Source: a virus
Virus record (IMG/VR): IMGVR_UViG_3300034066_001068
Location: 1 to 60,678 of that record
DNA: 60,678 bases
Strand: one strand, 5' to 3'
Each line of letters starts with the position of its first letter. Within the stretch, counting starts at the first letter, position 1. The position numbers and the translations under genes are program-made. The notes under the pieces were generated by a model. The model saw only the letters and a program-made list of their open reading frames with translations. It searched no databases and was not told where the DNA came from. Below are positions 28,490 through 36,806 of this stretch, piece by piece.

Positions 28490-28972
28490 ATGAAACAGAT
28501 AGTTAAACTTAATGAAACACACTTAACTAAACTTATTAAAAAAGTATTAAGTGAACAAGAATCTCAAAGATACATGTTTTTTAGTAATTTAGAACAAATG
28601 AGAAGACAATGTGATTTGTTATTAGATTTAGACCATGATATGGTTGAGTCTATTTTAGAAAATGGACATGACTGGGCTCAAGACCATATTGCAGAATCTA
28701 AAAATAACTTAGACCAAGTATTTGATTTCTTAATGAATGAAACCAAAAAAGACGGTATGGAATTATCTATGTCTATTGATGATAAAGATATGGCCATGAT
28801 GGAGGGTCGTAAAAAAACAGGTACACCCCTTTGTGCAAGAGGTATTGCATCTGCAAAGGCTACATATGACGTATATCCAAGTGCTTATGCTAATGGTCAC
28901 GCTATTCAAGTATGTAAAGGAAAAATGAAAGGTCTTGATGGTGAAACACATTGTTCGGGAGCTTATTGTTAA
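28490..28972 (+). CDS. Putative internal capsid protein with processing-type N-terminus
   Basis: A 160-residue protein. Residues 1-22 (MKQIVKLNETHLTKLIKKVL then SE) form an amphipathic helix ending in Leu-Ser-Glu, the style of T4 prohead-protease sites. The rest is an acidic helical domain followed by a small Cys-containing, Gly/Lys-rich C-terminus (CARGIASAKATY and CSGAYC). A similar helix occurs inside the 273-residue protein encoded nearby. The body has no recognised function. I infer packaging and cleavage, not a molecular activity. Confidence 0.5.
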   Translation: MKQIVKLNETHLTKLIKKVLSEQESQRYMFFSNLEQMRRQCDLLLDLDHDMVESILENGHDWAQDHIAESKNNLDQVFDFLMNETKKDGMELSMSIDDKDMAMMEGRKKTGTPLCARGIASAKATYDVYPSAYANGHAIQVCKGKMKGLDGETHCSGAYC

Positions 28973-29013
28973 AAAAAAATATATAATTAATTTTTTTATT
29001 TAAATAATATCAT

Positions 29014-29021
29014 TATATTTG
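29014..29021 (+). promoter_or_regulatory. Possible promoter -7 element
   Basis: TATATTTG 23 nt before the ATG at 29045 fits TAnnTTTG. No clear TTG is seen at the -33 position. Confidence 0.3.
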
Positions 29022-29044
29022 TAAATAAATACTAATATAAGATT

Positions 29045-29440
29045 ATGAAACAAATTATTCACAAATTAAAACGATTAATCCAAAAACAATATATTAAATT
29101 CTATCGGTCTTCAACCCCAAAAATTACTACATACGAAAAAGATTGTGTTTCTATTTGTGAAAAATTAATAAAAAAAAATGAAACTGTTTTATTGTTAACC
29201 CCAATCTCAAACAAACGTTATATTAAAAACGAAGAAGACCAAATTTTCGTAATTTTAGAAAATTATAGCGTAAAAATAATCAACCACGTTTATTCGTACA
29301 CTGTAATATTAGGAGATAATTCGTGGAATTCTGTAGTTACTTTATTTGATTCAGAAGTTGAGTCAAGACGTAATAAATTTGAAAAAGAAATTACTTCTAA
29401 TATCAAATATTCTATTAAAAAAATTTTAGAAAAAATATAA
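29045..29440 (+). CDS. Hypothetical basic protein
   Basis: A 131-residue Lys/Ile-rich protein with a basic N-terminal helix and a central beta region (ETVLLLTPIS and QIFVILENY). No recognised domain. Different promoter type from its virion neighbours suggests a host-takeover gene. Confidence 0.5.
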   Translation: MKQIIHKLKRLIQKQYIKFYRSSTPKITTYEKDCVSICEKLIKKNETVLLLTPISNKRYIKNEEDQIFVILENYSVKIINHVYSYTVILGDNSWNSVVTLFDSEVESRRNKFEKEITSNIKYSIKKILEKI

Positions 29441-29464
29441 CAAAAACCTAATAAACTAAATCAT

Positions 29465-29725
29465 ATGAAAAAATTATTTATCGCACTAGCATTGTTCACT
29501 TCTTGTAATTTGTTTTCACAAACAATTACAAATACGGTTAATCCAAAAACTGATACATTAGTTTATATTGGTTATGACATCAATCAGTTTAGTGCAGAAT
29601 ATGCTCAAGAAATGGCCACTTGGTCTAATGAAAAAATTGATTGGTTTAATAAAACTTTTTGTTACACACGAGGAAACTTTACAATCCCCGACAAACCTAT
29701 CCAACCTTACCAAAAAGAAGATTAA
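29465..29725 (+). CDS. Small exported protein with signal peptide
   Basis: An 86-residue protein. MKKLFIALALFTSCNLFSQ is a flavobacterial-style signal peptide. Cleavage after the Ser-Gln is likely by signal peptidase I; a lipobox at Cys14 is possible but imperfect because Phe stands at -3. The mature part is about 67 residues and soluble. A small exported phage protein could act in the host envelope, for example in superinfection exclusion, but that is inference. Its stop overlaps the end of the convergent minus-strand gene by 4 nt. Confidence 0.55.
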   Translation: MKKLFIALALFTSCNLFSQTITNTVNPKTDTLVYIGYDINQFSAEYAQEMATWSNEKIDWFNKTFCYTRGNFTIPDKPIQPYQKED

Positions 29726-30543
29726 AGTTTATTTAGGTAATCGGCCCACTCTTTCTCTGTACCAGCGTCAATTGAACAGAAATGATTAACGCTAATTCTA
29801 TTACTAATCAAATAAATTTTTTGATTCGGGTTCGCCATTTTACTTTTTTCTAAGAAATCTTTATTCATCTTAGCCGCAGGAACAACATCTAAGATTACTG
29901 TGGAAGGTTCATATGATTCTCTTGGTATGGTTGGGGATGGTGTTAAAAATATTCTTTTAAGTCCACCACCATTTAATCCTCCGTACATATCTTCTTCAGA
30001 ATCTAAAGTTAACCCACTTTCTCTAAATGAATTGTTTTTACTTTGACAAAAAAGATTAAGTACCTTTCCTTTAGGTGCGGTTTGTTCTGTTAAAACTCGT
30101 TTAACAATTTTTATTAAATCGTTTTCGTTAAGTTTAATTACTTTTTTTTCACCAACAACCACAGTATCTTTTTTTATTTCAATCCATTCTTTTAATGTTG
30201 TGATTGGCACAATACTTTTTTTACCACCAGGAGTTTGATTAATATTATTCCCATCTTCATCACTAAATGTTGACATAGGGTTATTTTTAATATAGTTAGA
30301 AATCTTTTTTACTTTATTCTCCATCTTTTTAATTTTTTTTTTAGGTGTACTCATCTTACCGCCATAACTATCGTATTCCAACTCAGCATCAATATACTTT
30401 GATACGGGTGTTGTAAATGGTTGTAATGACTCTTTACTAAATTCCCTAACACCAGGTTGCAAAGGAGAAACATAGGACCCTCTACCACCACTACTATCAG
30501 AAGTTGCCTCAAGCAATATTTTCTTTATTAATTGATTTAGCAT
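29722..30543 (-). CDS. Putative internal virion protein with two processing-type sites
   Basis: A 273-residue protein. It begins MLNQLIKKILLE then ATSD, an amphipathic 12-mer ending in Leu-Leu-Glu before Ala, nearly the same as the capsid-protein site LINE then ATSD. A second similar segment, KLNENDLIKIVKRVLTE then Q, occurs near residue 150. The first part after the leader is a basic disordered region, and the last 110 residues form an alpha/beta domain with no named family. The pattern suggests an injected protein released in two pieces by the prohead protease. Confidence 0.55.
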   Translation of the reverse strand: MLNQLIKKILLEATSDSSGGRGSYVSPLQPGVREFSKESLQPFTTPVSKYIDAELEYDSYGGKMSTPKKKIKKMENKVKKISNYIKNNPMSTFSDEDGNNINQTPGGKKSIVPITTLKEWIEIKKDTVVVGEKKVIKLNENDLIKIVKRVLTEQTAPKGKVLNLFCQSKNNSFRESGLTLDSEEDMYGGLNGGGLKRIFLTPSPTIPRESYEPSTVILDVVPAAKMNKDFLEKSKMANPNQKIYLISNRISVNHFCSIDAGTEKEWADYLNKL

Positions 30544-30561
30544 AGAATTTTTAATATACTT

Positions 30562-30568
30562 ATAAATA
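30562..30568 (-). promoter_or_regulatory. TATTTAT motif (late-promoter candidate)
   Basis: TATTTAT 18 nt before the ATG at 30543. Confidence 0.45.
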
Positions 30569-30591
30569 CATCAAAAAAAGATATTATTACA

Positions 30592-30825
30592 ATGGAAGAA
30601 CAACAATTATTTGGAAAACTATTCGACACAATACCACTACTAACTGAAGACCATTTAGATGTGTTACTACAGTCTATGGATAAAGACAACGCATCATACA
30701 TATTAATACAGGCAGTTAAGAAAGCGTACCACGATGGTGTGTATTCTTTAGGTGAGTCTGAAGTTGTGTCAAGGGCAATTAGAGTTATGTCAAAACAAGT
30801 AATTAAAGACGAAACAAAAGATTAA
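30592..30825 (+). CDS. Hypothetical small protein
   Basis: A 77-residue acidic helical protein on the strand opposite to both neighbours. Its stop overlaps the stop of the convergent 178-residue gene by 4 nt. No domain recognised. Confidence 0.5.
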   Translation: MEEQQLFGKLFDTIPLLTEDHLDVLLQSMDKDNASYILIQAVKKAYHDGVYSLGESEVVSRAIRVMSKQVIKDETKD

Positions 30826-31358
30826 GCATCAGTTGATGGGTCACCACCCCCTGATGTCTGTGACGACGAATTATTTGTTTTTGCCACAACAGGTGCTCCA
30901 ACAGGTGCTCCAACAGGTGCTCCAACAGGTGCTCCAACAGGTGCAACATTTGTTGTTACCCCTAAAGCAGCAATTATCGCAGCAATAGTTTTAGGACCTA
31001 TTTTACCATCAACCACCAACCCTGATTGTTTATTAGTATTTAACCAAGTTTGAATATCTTTAGCCGAGTAGTTTGTTTTACCAGGAGTCGCAGGTGTTAA
31101 TGCAGATTTATCTTGCGGATTTTTCGCTTGTAAATAATCAGGAGCACCATCACCATCTGAATCAGCATTAAATCCAGAAAGACCTGGACCTGCGGGTGTA
31201 CCAGGAGTCGCAGTTGTTGCCGTAGTAGGGACAGGGATTTCCCCATCTTCATATGGACCCGCCTCTGAAATAATTTTTTTAATAGTTTTTTCTCTAATAC
31301 TTTCATGTAAATTTAAAATCCTATTTCTTTCTTCAGTATTTAAATTAAATCTATTCAT
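30822..31358 (-). CDS. Peptidoglycan-binding internal/virion protein
   Basis: A 178-residue mosaic. The N-terminal helix ends IKKIISE then AGPYED, a processing-type site near residue 32. Residues about 62-75 (DSDGDGAPDYL) match a calcium-binding thrombospondin type 3 repeat. Residues about 95-136 (DIQTWLNTNKQSGLVVDGKI, then GPKTIAAI) match the PG_binding_1 fold that binds cell-wall glycan. Then come about five GAPV repeats. It could be carried in the particle and act on the wall at entry or lysis. No hydrolase motif is present. Confidence 0.6.
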   Translation of the reverse strand: MNRFNLNTEERNRILNLHESIREKTIKKIISEAGPYEDGEIPVPTTATTATPGTPAGPGLSGFNADSDGDGAPDYLQAKNPQDKSALTPATPGKTNYSAKDIQTWLNTNKQSGLVVDGKIGPKTIAAIIAALGVTTNVAPVGAPVGAPVGAPVGAPVVAKTNNSSSQTSGGGDPSTDA

Positions 31359-31373
31359 AATATTTCTTTATTA

Positions 31374-31380
31374 ATAAATA
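31374..31380 (-). promoter_or_regulatory. TATTTAT motif (late-promoter candidate)
   Basis: TATTTAT 15 nt before the ATG at 31358. Confidence 0.45.
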
Positions 31381-31444
31381 TCTCAAAATTTTTAATTATA
31401 CAGTAATTGGTGTTTAAATAACTTATTAATATTTTTTTATAACA

Positions 31445-31466
31445 TAAAAAAAAGAAACAATTTCTT
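31445..31466 (-). terminator. Weak intrinsic terminator after the HNH gene
   Basis: On the minus strand AAGAAA pairs with TTTCTT across a 3-nt loop and runs into a T tract. The A/T stem makes it a modest signal. Confidence 0.45.
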
Positions 31467-31478
31467 GTATCCTTTATC

Positions 31479-32165
31479 CTATTCCGTTTTATTTGATTTA
31501 CGAATATTCTCAATACCCCACATTGGTTGTAGGTTATCTAAGGACCAACATCTCATAAACTCTTCATCACCCATTTCAGAGATATTAAAATAAGTTATAG
31601 GTAATTTATGGTCAACATGCCATTCACCATAATTGTCCCACGTCATTGTCTCCTTGAATTGTAATTCTAAATGTGATATTAATTGTTCAGGAGTGTATTG
31701 TAATATGTCAAAGTAATGTCCGTATTTATCCACATTACTTTCTTTTAATACGGTGTAGATAGCAGTTCTGAAATTACTGATTAGTTTATAGAGGGGGTCT
31801 CTCGCTTTACGATTTCTTTCGTAATCACGTTTTATTTGACGAATTTTATCAACATTATTTTCTCGGTATTCTTTAAGATATTTAGTTAAATGTTCTTTAT
31901 TTTGTTCTGCCCATTTTTTGTGATTTTTCTTTAGACGTTCTTTTGTTTCAGGTTTAGAAAAATATTTCTTTGTTGCAACTTCTCTACCGCCAATAAATCG
32001 TCTTCCTGACGGTCCCATAATAATACCATTTTCTTTTAATATTCTTAAAATTGTTGGTTTACTTATGCCTATTTTTTCTGAAATTGTTTGAGAACCTAAA
32101 AGTTCTTCATTATACATTTTAAGTATTCTATTTAATTCTTCTTCTGTAGGTATAAATTTTTTCAT
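31479..32165 (-). CDS. HNH endonuclease with N-terminal helix-turn-helix
   Basis: A 228-residue protein. Residues 1-50 contain a helix-turn-helix (SQTISEKIGISKPTILRILK). The middle is a long basic helix. The C-terminus has the HNH core GEWHVDHKLPI and LDNLQPMWGIENIRKSNK. This is the layout of free-standing homing-type endonucleases that lie beside conserved phage genes and spread by cutting alleles without them. Its position directly after the capsid gene fits such an insertion. TATTTAT lies 5 nt before its ATG, so it may use a virion-type promoter. Confidence 0.8.
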   Translation of the reverse strand: MKKFIPTEEELNRILKMYNEELLGSQTISEKIGISKPTILRILKENGIIMGPSGRRFIGGREVATKKYFSKPETKERLKKNHKKWAEQNKEHLTKYLKEYRENNVDKIRQIKRDYERNRKARDPLYKLISNFRTAIYTVLKESNVDKYGHYFDILQYTPEQLISHLELQFKETMTWDNYGEWHVDHKLPITYFNISEMGDEEFMRCWSLDNLQPMWGIENIRKSNKTE

Positions 32166-32170
32166 ATAAT

Positions 32171-32177
32171 ATAAATA
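32171..32177 (-). promoter_or_regulatory. TATTTAT motif (late-promoter candidate)
   Basis: TATTTAT 5 nt before the HNH endonuclease ATG. Confidence 0.35.
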
Positions 32178-32220
32178 TATAATTATTATACCAAAAAATC
32201 AAGTGTTATATATTAAACAT

Positions 32221-32248
32221 AAAAAAAGGGACAATAAATTGTCCCTTT
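32221..32248 (-). terminator. Intrinsic terminator of the capsid gene
   Basis: AAAGGGACAAT pairs perfectly with ATTGTCCCTTT around two bases, followed on the minus strand by a T run. It isolates the major capsid transcript from the HNH gene. Confidence 0.92.
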
Positions 32249-32271
32249 AGTCTTATTCTTTAAGATTTTGA

Positions 32272-34122
32272 TTATCTCAATTCTCTTAAATCGAATGTAC
32301 GAACACCATCAACAGTAATACGTCCATAAAAACGGTTGTTGACCATCTTTTTTGCGTATCTCGTCATTATTCCTTTTATCGGAGTAAAGTTGAACGGATT
32401 GTACATTGTAGGTGTTAATTGTAGAGGTACATACGGTGCGTAGATGTAACCTGTGTCTAACAATGATGTTCCTTTGTGTCCTACTAACACTGTGTTAGCT
32501 GGGAAGTAAGGGTCACGGTAAACTTGGTAACGTCCTGCAAGAGTACCAACTCTTTCAATACCCATGTTATACTGGTCTTGCTCAGGAGATGCGTTAGATA
32601 CGTGGAAGTACTCTAAATCATCAAAAATAGCTGAAATCTCAGAAGAAACTACAATCCAGTTAGCTCCACCTCTTAATGTAGATTTGTGGATTTGTGCTGA
32701 CAATTGGTTAATTGCAGTAATTAATGTTTGATTCCAATCTTTTTGAGTATAAGATGTAGTTTGAGAAATTCTTCTCCATCCGTTGTAATCCCAACGTAAG
32801 TTCCATGCTGCTCCTTTACGTAAATCTCTTAAGATTTCACGGTCAATTTCAGCCGCAACTTGTTCAGACAATAAAGCTGTTAATTCAGCTTCAGCATCGA
32901 TGTTGTGGAATGCAGCAACGTCTTGAGCTAACTCAGGAGACCATTGTGCTCTTAATTTTCTTTCTGTAACAGATACAGTAACTGAATCTAAGTCGAAAGA
33001 AACCTCACCTATTTTGTCTTCAAATTCTAATTCTTCGTAACGTCTGAACGCTGCGTAGAATGATGTTCCTGAAGCCGCTTCAGTAATAGTAGTACCTGTG
33101 TAACCATCTAAAGATGTTGAATCACAATCAGCACATACTGGACAAGATAAATCAACTTCTAAGTAGATACATCCGTTAGCATCACATACGTTTTTAAACG
33201 AACCACCGTTACCAGTTGATGCCCAAGTAGTTTGAGTAGTGCTACCGTAAGAAACGATACCTTTACCATATTGTTGAGTAACAACTCTGAACAATAAAGC
33301 TCCTGTTGATACTGGACATGGTGTTGTTGCAGAAACATCTAAACCTGCACCTGTGAAGATAATTAAATCAGATAAGAAAGATTCTGTATCCATTTCATTA
33401 CCATCAGGTCCGATTAATTTACCTGCTCCTGTGTCAGCAAAACCACACATTTTAACGATAACTTTTCTTGTGTTACCTGAAGGGATAGTTGCAGCACCTG
33501 CAGTATCACCTGAAATATTAGCATCAACTAATAAACCGTTAGTCCATTTTTGGATTGAGGTTGTAGCAGTGATTGCTGACCAACGACCTTTTGAATAATC
33601 GAATAAACCTGCTGGGTCTAAACCTGGTTCAGTTCCTTCGTAGAATAAGTCATAAAGGTTTTTACTTACCGCTCCAGCTCCTGTGTAACCTGCATTTTGA
33701 GATGTTGGTCCGTTTGGTGCTCCTAGTGGTGCGTAGTGGTCTCCTGAAGATACATCACTCCATTGAGTGTTAGTACCACCTGAATAACCTTGAATTTTAG
33801 GTACAAAGTAGAATAATTTACCGATTGGTAAGTTCATAGCTTGTACTGATACGATGTCATTCGCTAATAATTTAGAAAATACACGTCTTACGATAGGGAA
33901 TACAACAGTTTCAAATGAACCTGAAGACCCGTCAGACGTTGCTTCGTTAATTAAGAAAGACGCTTGGTTCTCATATAATTGAGCTACGTTTTCTTTTAGG
34001 TGACCTTTAAGGCCTTCTAGGAATCCTAATTTATCCCATTTGTTAATTGTATCTTCTTTGATAACTTTAAGGTGTTTTAACCCGATGTTACCAACAAGAC
34101 CTGATTCTAATAATGCTCCCAT
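32272..34122 (-). CDS. Major capsid protein, T4 gp23-like
   Basis: A 616-residue protein. The segment FETVVFPIVRRVFSKLLAND, followed by IVSVQAMNLPIGKLFYFVPK, matches the conserved start of the T4 gp23 shell domain. Residues 1-60 form a helical pro-region ending LINE, with Ala61 next, which corresponds to the gp23 cleavage site after Glu65. The C-terminal half (YGRITVDGVRTFDLRELR at the end) is also gp23-like. It builds the hexameric capsid lattice. It follows the scaffold gene by 38 nt and ends at a perfect terminator. GC content is locally raised, as expected of a highly expressed gene. Confidence 0.92.
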   Translation of the reverse strand: MGALLESGLVGNIGLKHLKVIKEDTINKWDKLGFLEGLKGHLKENVAQLYENQASFLINEATSDGSSGSFETVVFPIVRRVFSKLLANDIVSVQAMNLPIGKLFYFVPKIQGYSGGTNTQWSDVSSGDHYAPLGAPNGPTSQNAGYTGAGAVSKNLYDLFYEGTEPGLDPAGLFDYSKGRWSAITATTSIQKWTNGLLVDANISGDTAGAATIPSGNTRKVIVKMCGFADTGAGKLIGPDGNEMDTESFLSDLIIFTGAGLDVSATTPCPVSTGALLFRVVTQQYGKGIVSYGSTTQTTWASTGNGGSFKNVCDANGCIYLEVDLSCPVCADCDSTSLDGYTGTTITEAASGTSFYAAFRRYEELEFEDKIGEVSFDLDSVTVSVTERKLRAQWSPELAQDVAAFHNIDAEAELTALLSEQVAAEIDREILRDLRKGAAWNLRWDYNGWRRISQTTSYTQKDWNQTLITAINQLSAQIHKSTLRGGANWIVVSSEISAIFDDLEYFHVSNASPEQDQYNMGIERVGTLAGRYQVYRDPYFPANTVLVGHKGTSLLDTGYIYAPYVPLQLTPTMYNPFNFTPIKGIMTRYAKKMVNNRFYGRITVDGVRTFDLRELR

Positions 34123-34160
34123 TTTTTTGGTTTTTTATTTTTTTTTTAGTTTATTTTATT

Positions 34161-35633
34161 TTATTTTAATTTTGACATTAAATCTTTCATTCTTAAGAAC
34201 TGAGGATTTTCATATGTTTTAGACTCAATCAAATTAGCCGATGACCCTGTCGATGGAGAACTTTGAATAGTTCTTTCAATTGACTCATTCATTGGTTGAT
34301 TTGTCTTAGACGAAAGGTTATCTTTTAATGTCTTATACAAGTTTTTAGATTCTTTAATAGTTTCAACACTATCAAAACGTCTTAAGATATTAATCTTTTC
34401 TTGTTTTGATGTTGAATGTTCTGTGAACAAACGTGTAGCGTATGCTAAGTTTGAGTTGAACACTGCAACTTCGTTTAATTTATTTCTAAAAATGTTAAGT
34501 GCTTTTCTGTACTCTTCATTTTTTTCTCTAAGAACTTGTAATTCTCTGTTATCAATACTTTCTTTTTGGATTGCCGTGTTAAATTTTGAATGAGCTCTTG
34601 GTTTTGGTAAACCGCCAGTTCTAAAATTAGAACCACTTCCTAAAGTTCTTGATGCTTCTTTGGTTTCAACCTTTTTAACAGTTTTCATATCACCGTCAAG
34701 ATTTTCACCCTCTTTATATTCAAATTTTGCTTTACCAGTACCCATGGTTTTATTAACTGTTCTTTTTACAGTTTTAAAACCACCTTCTTGGTTAGGTTTG
34801 TTTGAATATATTTTTTTCTTATTTGGATTTCCAATTCCGACACCTTTAGGTTTGATTGACATTTTCTTAGATTCCATTACAGGTTCATCATCGTCGTATA
34901 GACCCATGTCTTCTTCGCCTTCTTGTTCGTCAAATTCAATTTCATAAACAATTTCTTCACTGTCCATTTCTTCTTCTTCTTCGTCAAATTCTATTTCATA
35001 AACAATTTCTTCACTGTCCATTTTAGGTTCGTCCATTCCAAAATCCATTTCTTCTTCTTCGTTAGTGTTAAATACTTTATCGATGATGCTATTAATGTCG
35101 TCTTCGTCTTCGTCTTCGTCTTCCATGCCAAAATCTGACATATCATCCATTTCGAACATTTCTGTTTCATCAACGTATTCGTCACCTTCTCCGACAATCA
35201 TATACTCTTTTTCAGAATCTTTAAGATTGATATTACCTGAATTATCTTTGGTAACCACGATATTATCTTCAGGACCCATTAAGCTGAATACACGTAAGAT
35301 TTCATCCTCGTCATCAACGTCAGTAAGGTCAATAGTTTCGTCGTCATCCATAGAATCTTCATCATCCATAGAATCTTCATCATCCATATCTAAATTATCC
35401 ATATCCAAGTCCAACCCTTCTTCGTCAGACATATCGTCTTCCATTTCAGGTTCGTCCATTTCAATGTCTGTTTCAATCTCATCTTCTTGTTCAGTCAGAG
35501 ACTCTTTTACTAGTTCTTTGATTTCTTGCTTCATAGTTGAAGCAAGTATTCCTTTTGCATTTTCAGCAACTGCATCCTCTAAATTTTTCATTTGGATGAT
35601 TGCTTCTTCAACTAAAGATTTTTCTTTTGCCAT
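34161..35633 (-). CDS. Prohead core scaffold protein, gp22-like
   Basis: A 490-residue extremely acidic protein. Residues about 60-260 are dominated by Asp, Glu and Met (DMDDEDSMDDEDSMDD-type repeats). This is followed by a basic segment and a helical C-terminal third. Position directly before the capsid gene and after the prohead protease matches T4 gene 22, whose acidic product forms the core and is degraded by gp21. Candidate cleavage sites are seen, for example LVKESLTE then Q. Sequence itself is low-complexity, so the call leans on synteny and composition. Confidence 0.75.
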   Translation of the reverse strand: MAKEKSLVEEAIIQMKNLEDAVAENAKGILASTMKQEIKELVKESLTEQEDEIETDIEMDEPEMEDDMSDEEGLDLDMDNLDMDDEDSMDDEDSMDDDETIDLTDVDDEDEILRVFSLMGPEDNIVVTKDNSGNINLKDSEKEYMIVGEGDEYVDETEMFEMDDMSDFGMEDEDEDEDDINSIIDKVFNTNEEEEMDFGMDEPKMDSEEIVYEIEFDEEEEEMDSEEIVYEIEFDEQEGEEDMGLYDDDEPVMESKKMSIKPKGVGIGNPNKKKIYSNKPNQEGGFKTVKRTVNKTMGTGKAKFEYKEGENLDGDMKTVKKVETKEASRTLGSGSNFRTGGLPKPRAHSKFNTAIQKESIDNRELQVLREKNEEYRKALNIFRNKLNEVAVFNSNLAYATRLFTEHSTSKQEKINILRRFDSVETIKESKNLYKTLKDNLSSKTNQPMNESIERTIQSSPSTGSSANLIESKTYENPQFLRMKDLMSKLK

Positions 35634-35655
35634 TTGTATGTTTTTAATTTACTAT

Positions 35656-35662
35656 ATAAATA
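35656..35662 (-). promoter_or_regulatory. TATTTAT motif (late-promoter candidate)
   Basis: TATTTAT 22 nt before the scaffold ATG. It would drive scaffold and capsid together, since the capsid gene has no copy of its own. Confidence 0.5.
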
Positions 35663-35743
35663 TCCCCAATGTTAAAAAAGTTTTAATTAAACTAATTTAA
35701 TAATTGGTTTTTAATTTATTATAAATAGTGCCATTTTTAAAAA

Positions 35744-35775
35744 AAAACAAAAAAGGGGACTAATGCCCCCTTTTT
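35744..35775 (-). terminator. Intrinsic terminator
   Basis: Minus-strand AAAAAGGGGGCAT pairs with GTCCCCTTTT and continues into T residues, ending the transcript of the 69-residue gene before the scaffold gene. Confidence 0.75.
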
Positions 35776-35798
35776 ATTATTATCGAAATGTGAAAATT

Positions 35799-36008
35799 TT
35801 ATTCTATCACCTCATCAATTTTACTTTCAACAATTGCGGTTAATCTCCAATCCTGTGTGTAGTTTTCGTAAACTTTAGTTACTTTGGCCTCAACATCAGT
35901 AGGGTTATAACCTTTTACTAATTTTTCTTCTCTTAATTTTTTAAGTTTTCCCGATTTTTCATCAATCATATCGGTTGTGATTTTTGCAATAAAATACTTT
36001 TCGTCCAT
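35799..36008 (-). CDS. Small protein, DUF4494-like
   Basis: A 69-residue protein. The order of a short strand (KYFIAKITTDM), a basic turn, GYNPTDVEAKVTKVYENY and a final strand pair resembles the Bacteroidetes family DUF4494, which has no known function. It sits between the prohead protease and scaffold genes, where T4 has no gene. Starts 13 nt after the protease stop. Family call is tentative. Confidence 0.5.
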   Translation of the reverse strand: MDEKYFIAKITTDMIDEKSGKLKKLREEKLVKGYNPTDVEAKVTKVYENYTQDWRLTAIVESKIDEVIE

Positions 36009-36021
36009 GTTATAAATTTTT

Positions 36022-36777
36022 TTAATTTCCTAAATAATCGGTTAATTTTCTCATTAAGTCAAGTGATTTGTTACCATTTTCACCAACATTTCTTTCTACC
36101 GACATTTTTTTCTCTTCTTCCAAGTTCTCGTCAAAGTTAAATCTATCTTCAGGATTTTGGAATAAGTATGCTCCAGGTGTTGATGGTGATGATACTAAGT
36201 CAAAACAGATTAATTCAAAATCTTCTTGTACTTCATTCTGTTCACCAACTTTTTTAAGGGAACCCACCCCTCTTGAAGAAATCCCTAAGGTAACACCTTG
36301 TCTTAGGTAGTTAGCCGCCAAATCTCCTTTAGTTGATACAATACCTCTTTCGTGGAATCCTGGTGAAGTGAGTAATTGTATCTTACCCATTAATATAGGT
36401 CCTTCCCACCATATTTCATTTATTGCGTGAGATACTCTATCTAAGTCAATTAATGATGATTCAGGATGATTTAACTCTGAAAGAGCTGTACCTTTTTCTA
36501 TCATTTTTTTATAGTTTTCCGCTTCTCTTTTTAAAATACGTTCAGGATATATTCTACCATTTCTATTTGGGGTGTTATATTTTTGTAATACCGCATAAAA
36601 TTCAAATGGTTTAGAATGGTCTAACATATTACCTTTAGATTCTCTAATTAACTTTTCGTTACGATTGTCATTTGGATTAATATATCCCGCATCGTATTCA
36701 ACAAGAATTGATTTTTTATTCAACTCGTTATTAATATTAATTTTTAAATTATCCATTTTTTTACCACAAATTTTCAT
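36022..36777 (-). CDS. Prohead core protease, gp21-like
   Basis: A 251-residue serine protease of the T4 gp21/herpes assemblin type. ALSELNHPES holds the catalytic His104, TLGISSRGVGSL holds the Ser167/168 region, and DFELICFDLVSSPS holds Asp193 in the family's usual DLVxxPS context. It cuts scaffold, capsid and internal proteins after Glu in LxE or IxE sites during head maturation, and then itself. A second ATG at 36756 is possible. ILVE then YDAG near residue 27 could be a self-cleavage site. Gene order protease, small gene, scaffold, capsid agrees with T4. Confidence 0.88.
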   Translation of the reverse strand: MKICGKKMDNLKININNELNKKSILVEYDAGYINPNDNRNEKLIRESKGNMLDHSKPFEFYAVLQKYNTPNRNGRIYPERILKREAENYKKMIEKGTALSELNHPESSLIDLDRVSHAINEIWWEGPILMGKIQLLTSPGFHERGIVSTKGDLAANYLRQGVTLGISSRGVGSLKKVGEQNEVQEDFELICFDLVSSPSTPGAYLFQNPEDRFNFDENLEEEKKMSVERNVGENGNKSLDLMRKLTDYLGN

Positions 36778-36799
36778 TTATAACCACCAAAGGTTTTAT

Positions 36800-36806
36800 A
36801 TAAATA
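36800..36806 (-). promoter_or_regulatory. TATTTAT motif (late-promoter candidate)
   Basis: TATTTAT 22 nt before the prohead protease ATG. Confidence 0.5.

Noticed and set aside
35065-35700. Plus-strand Ser-rich frame of 211 codons
   Set aside because: Antisense of the acidic Asp/Glu tract of the gp22-like scaffold gene.
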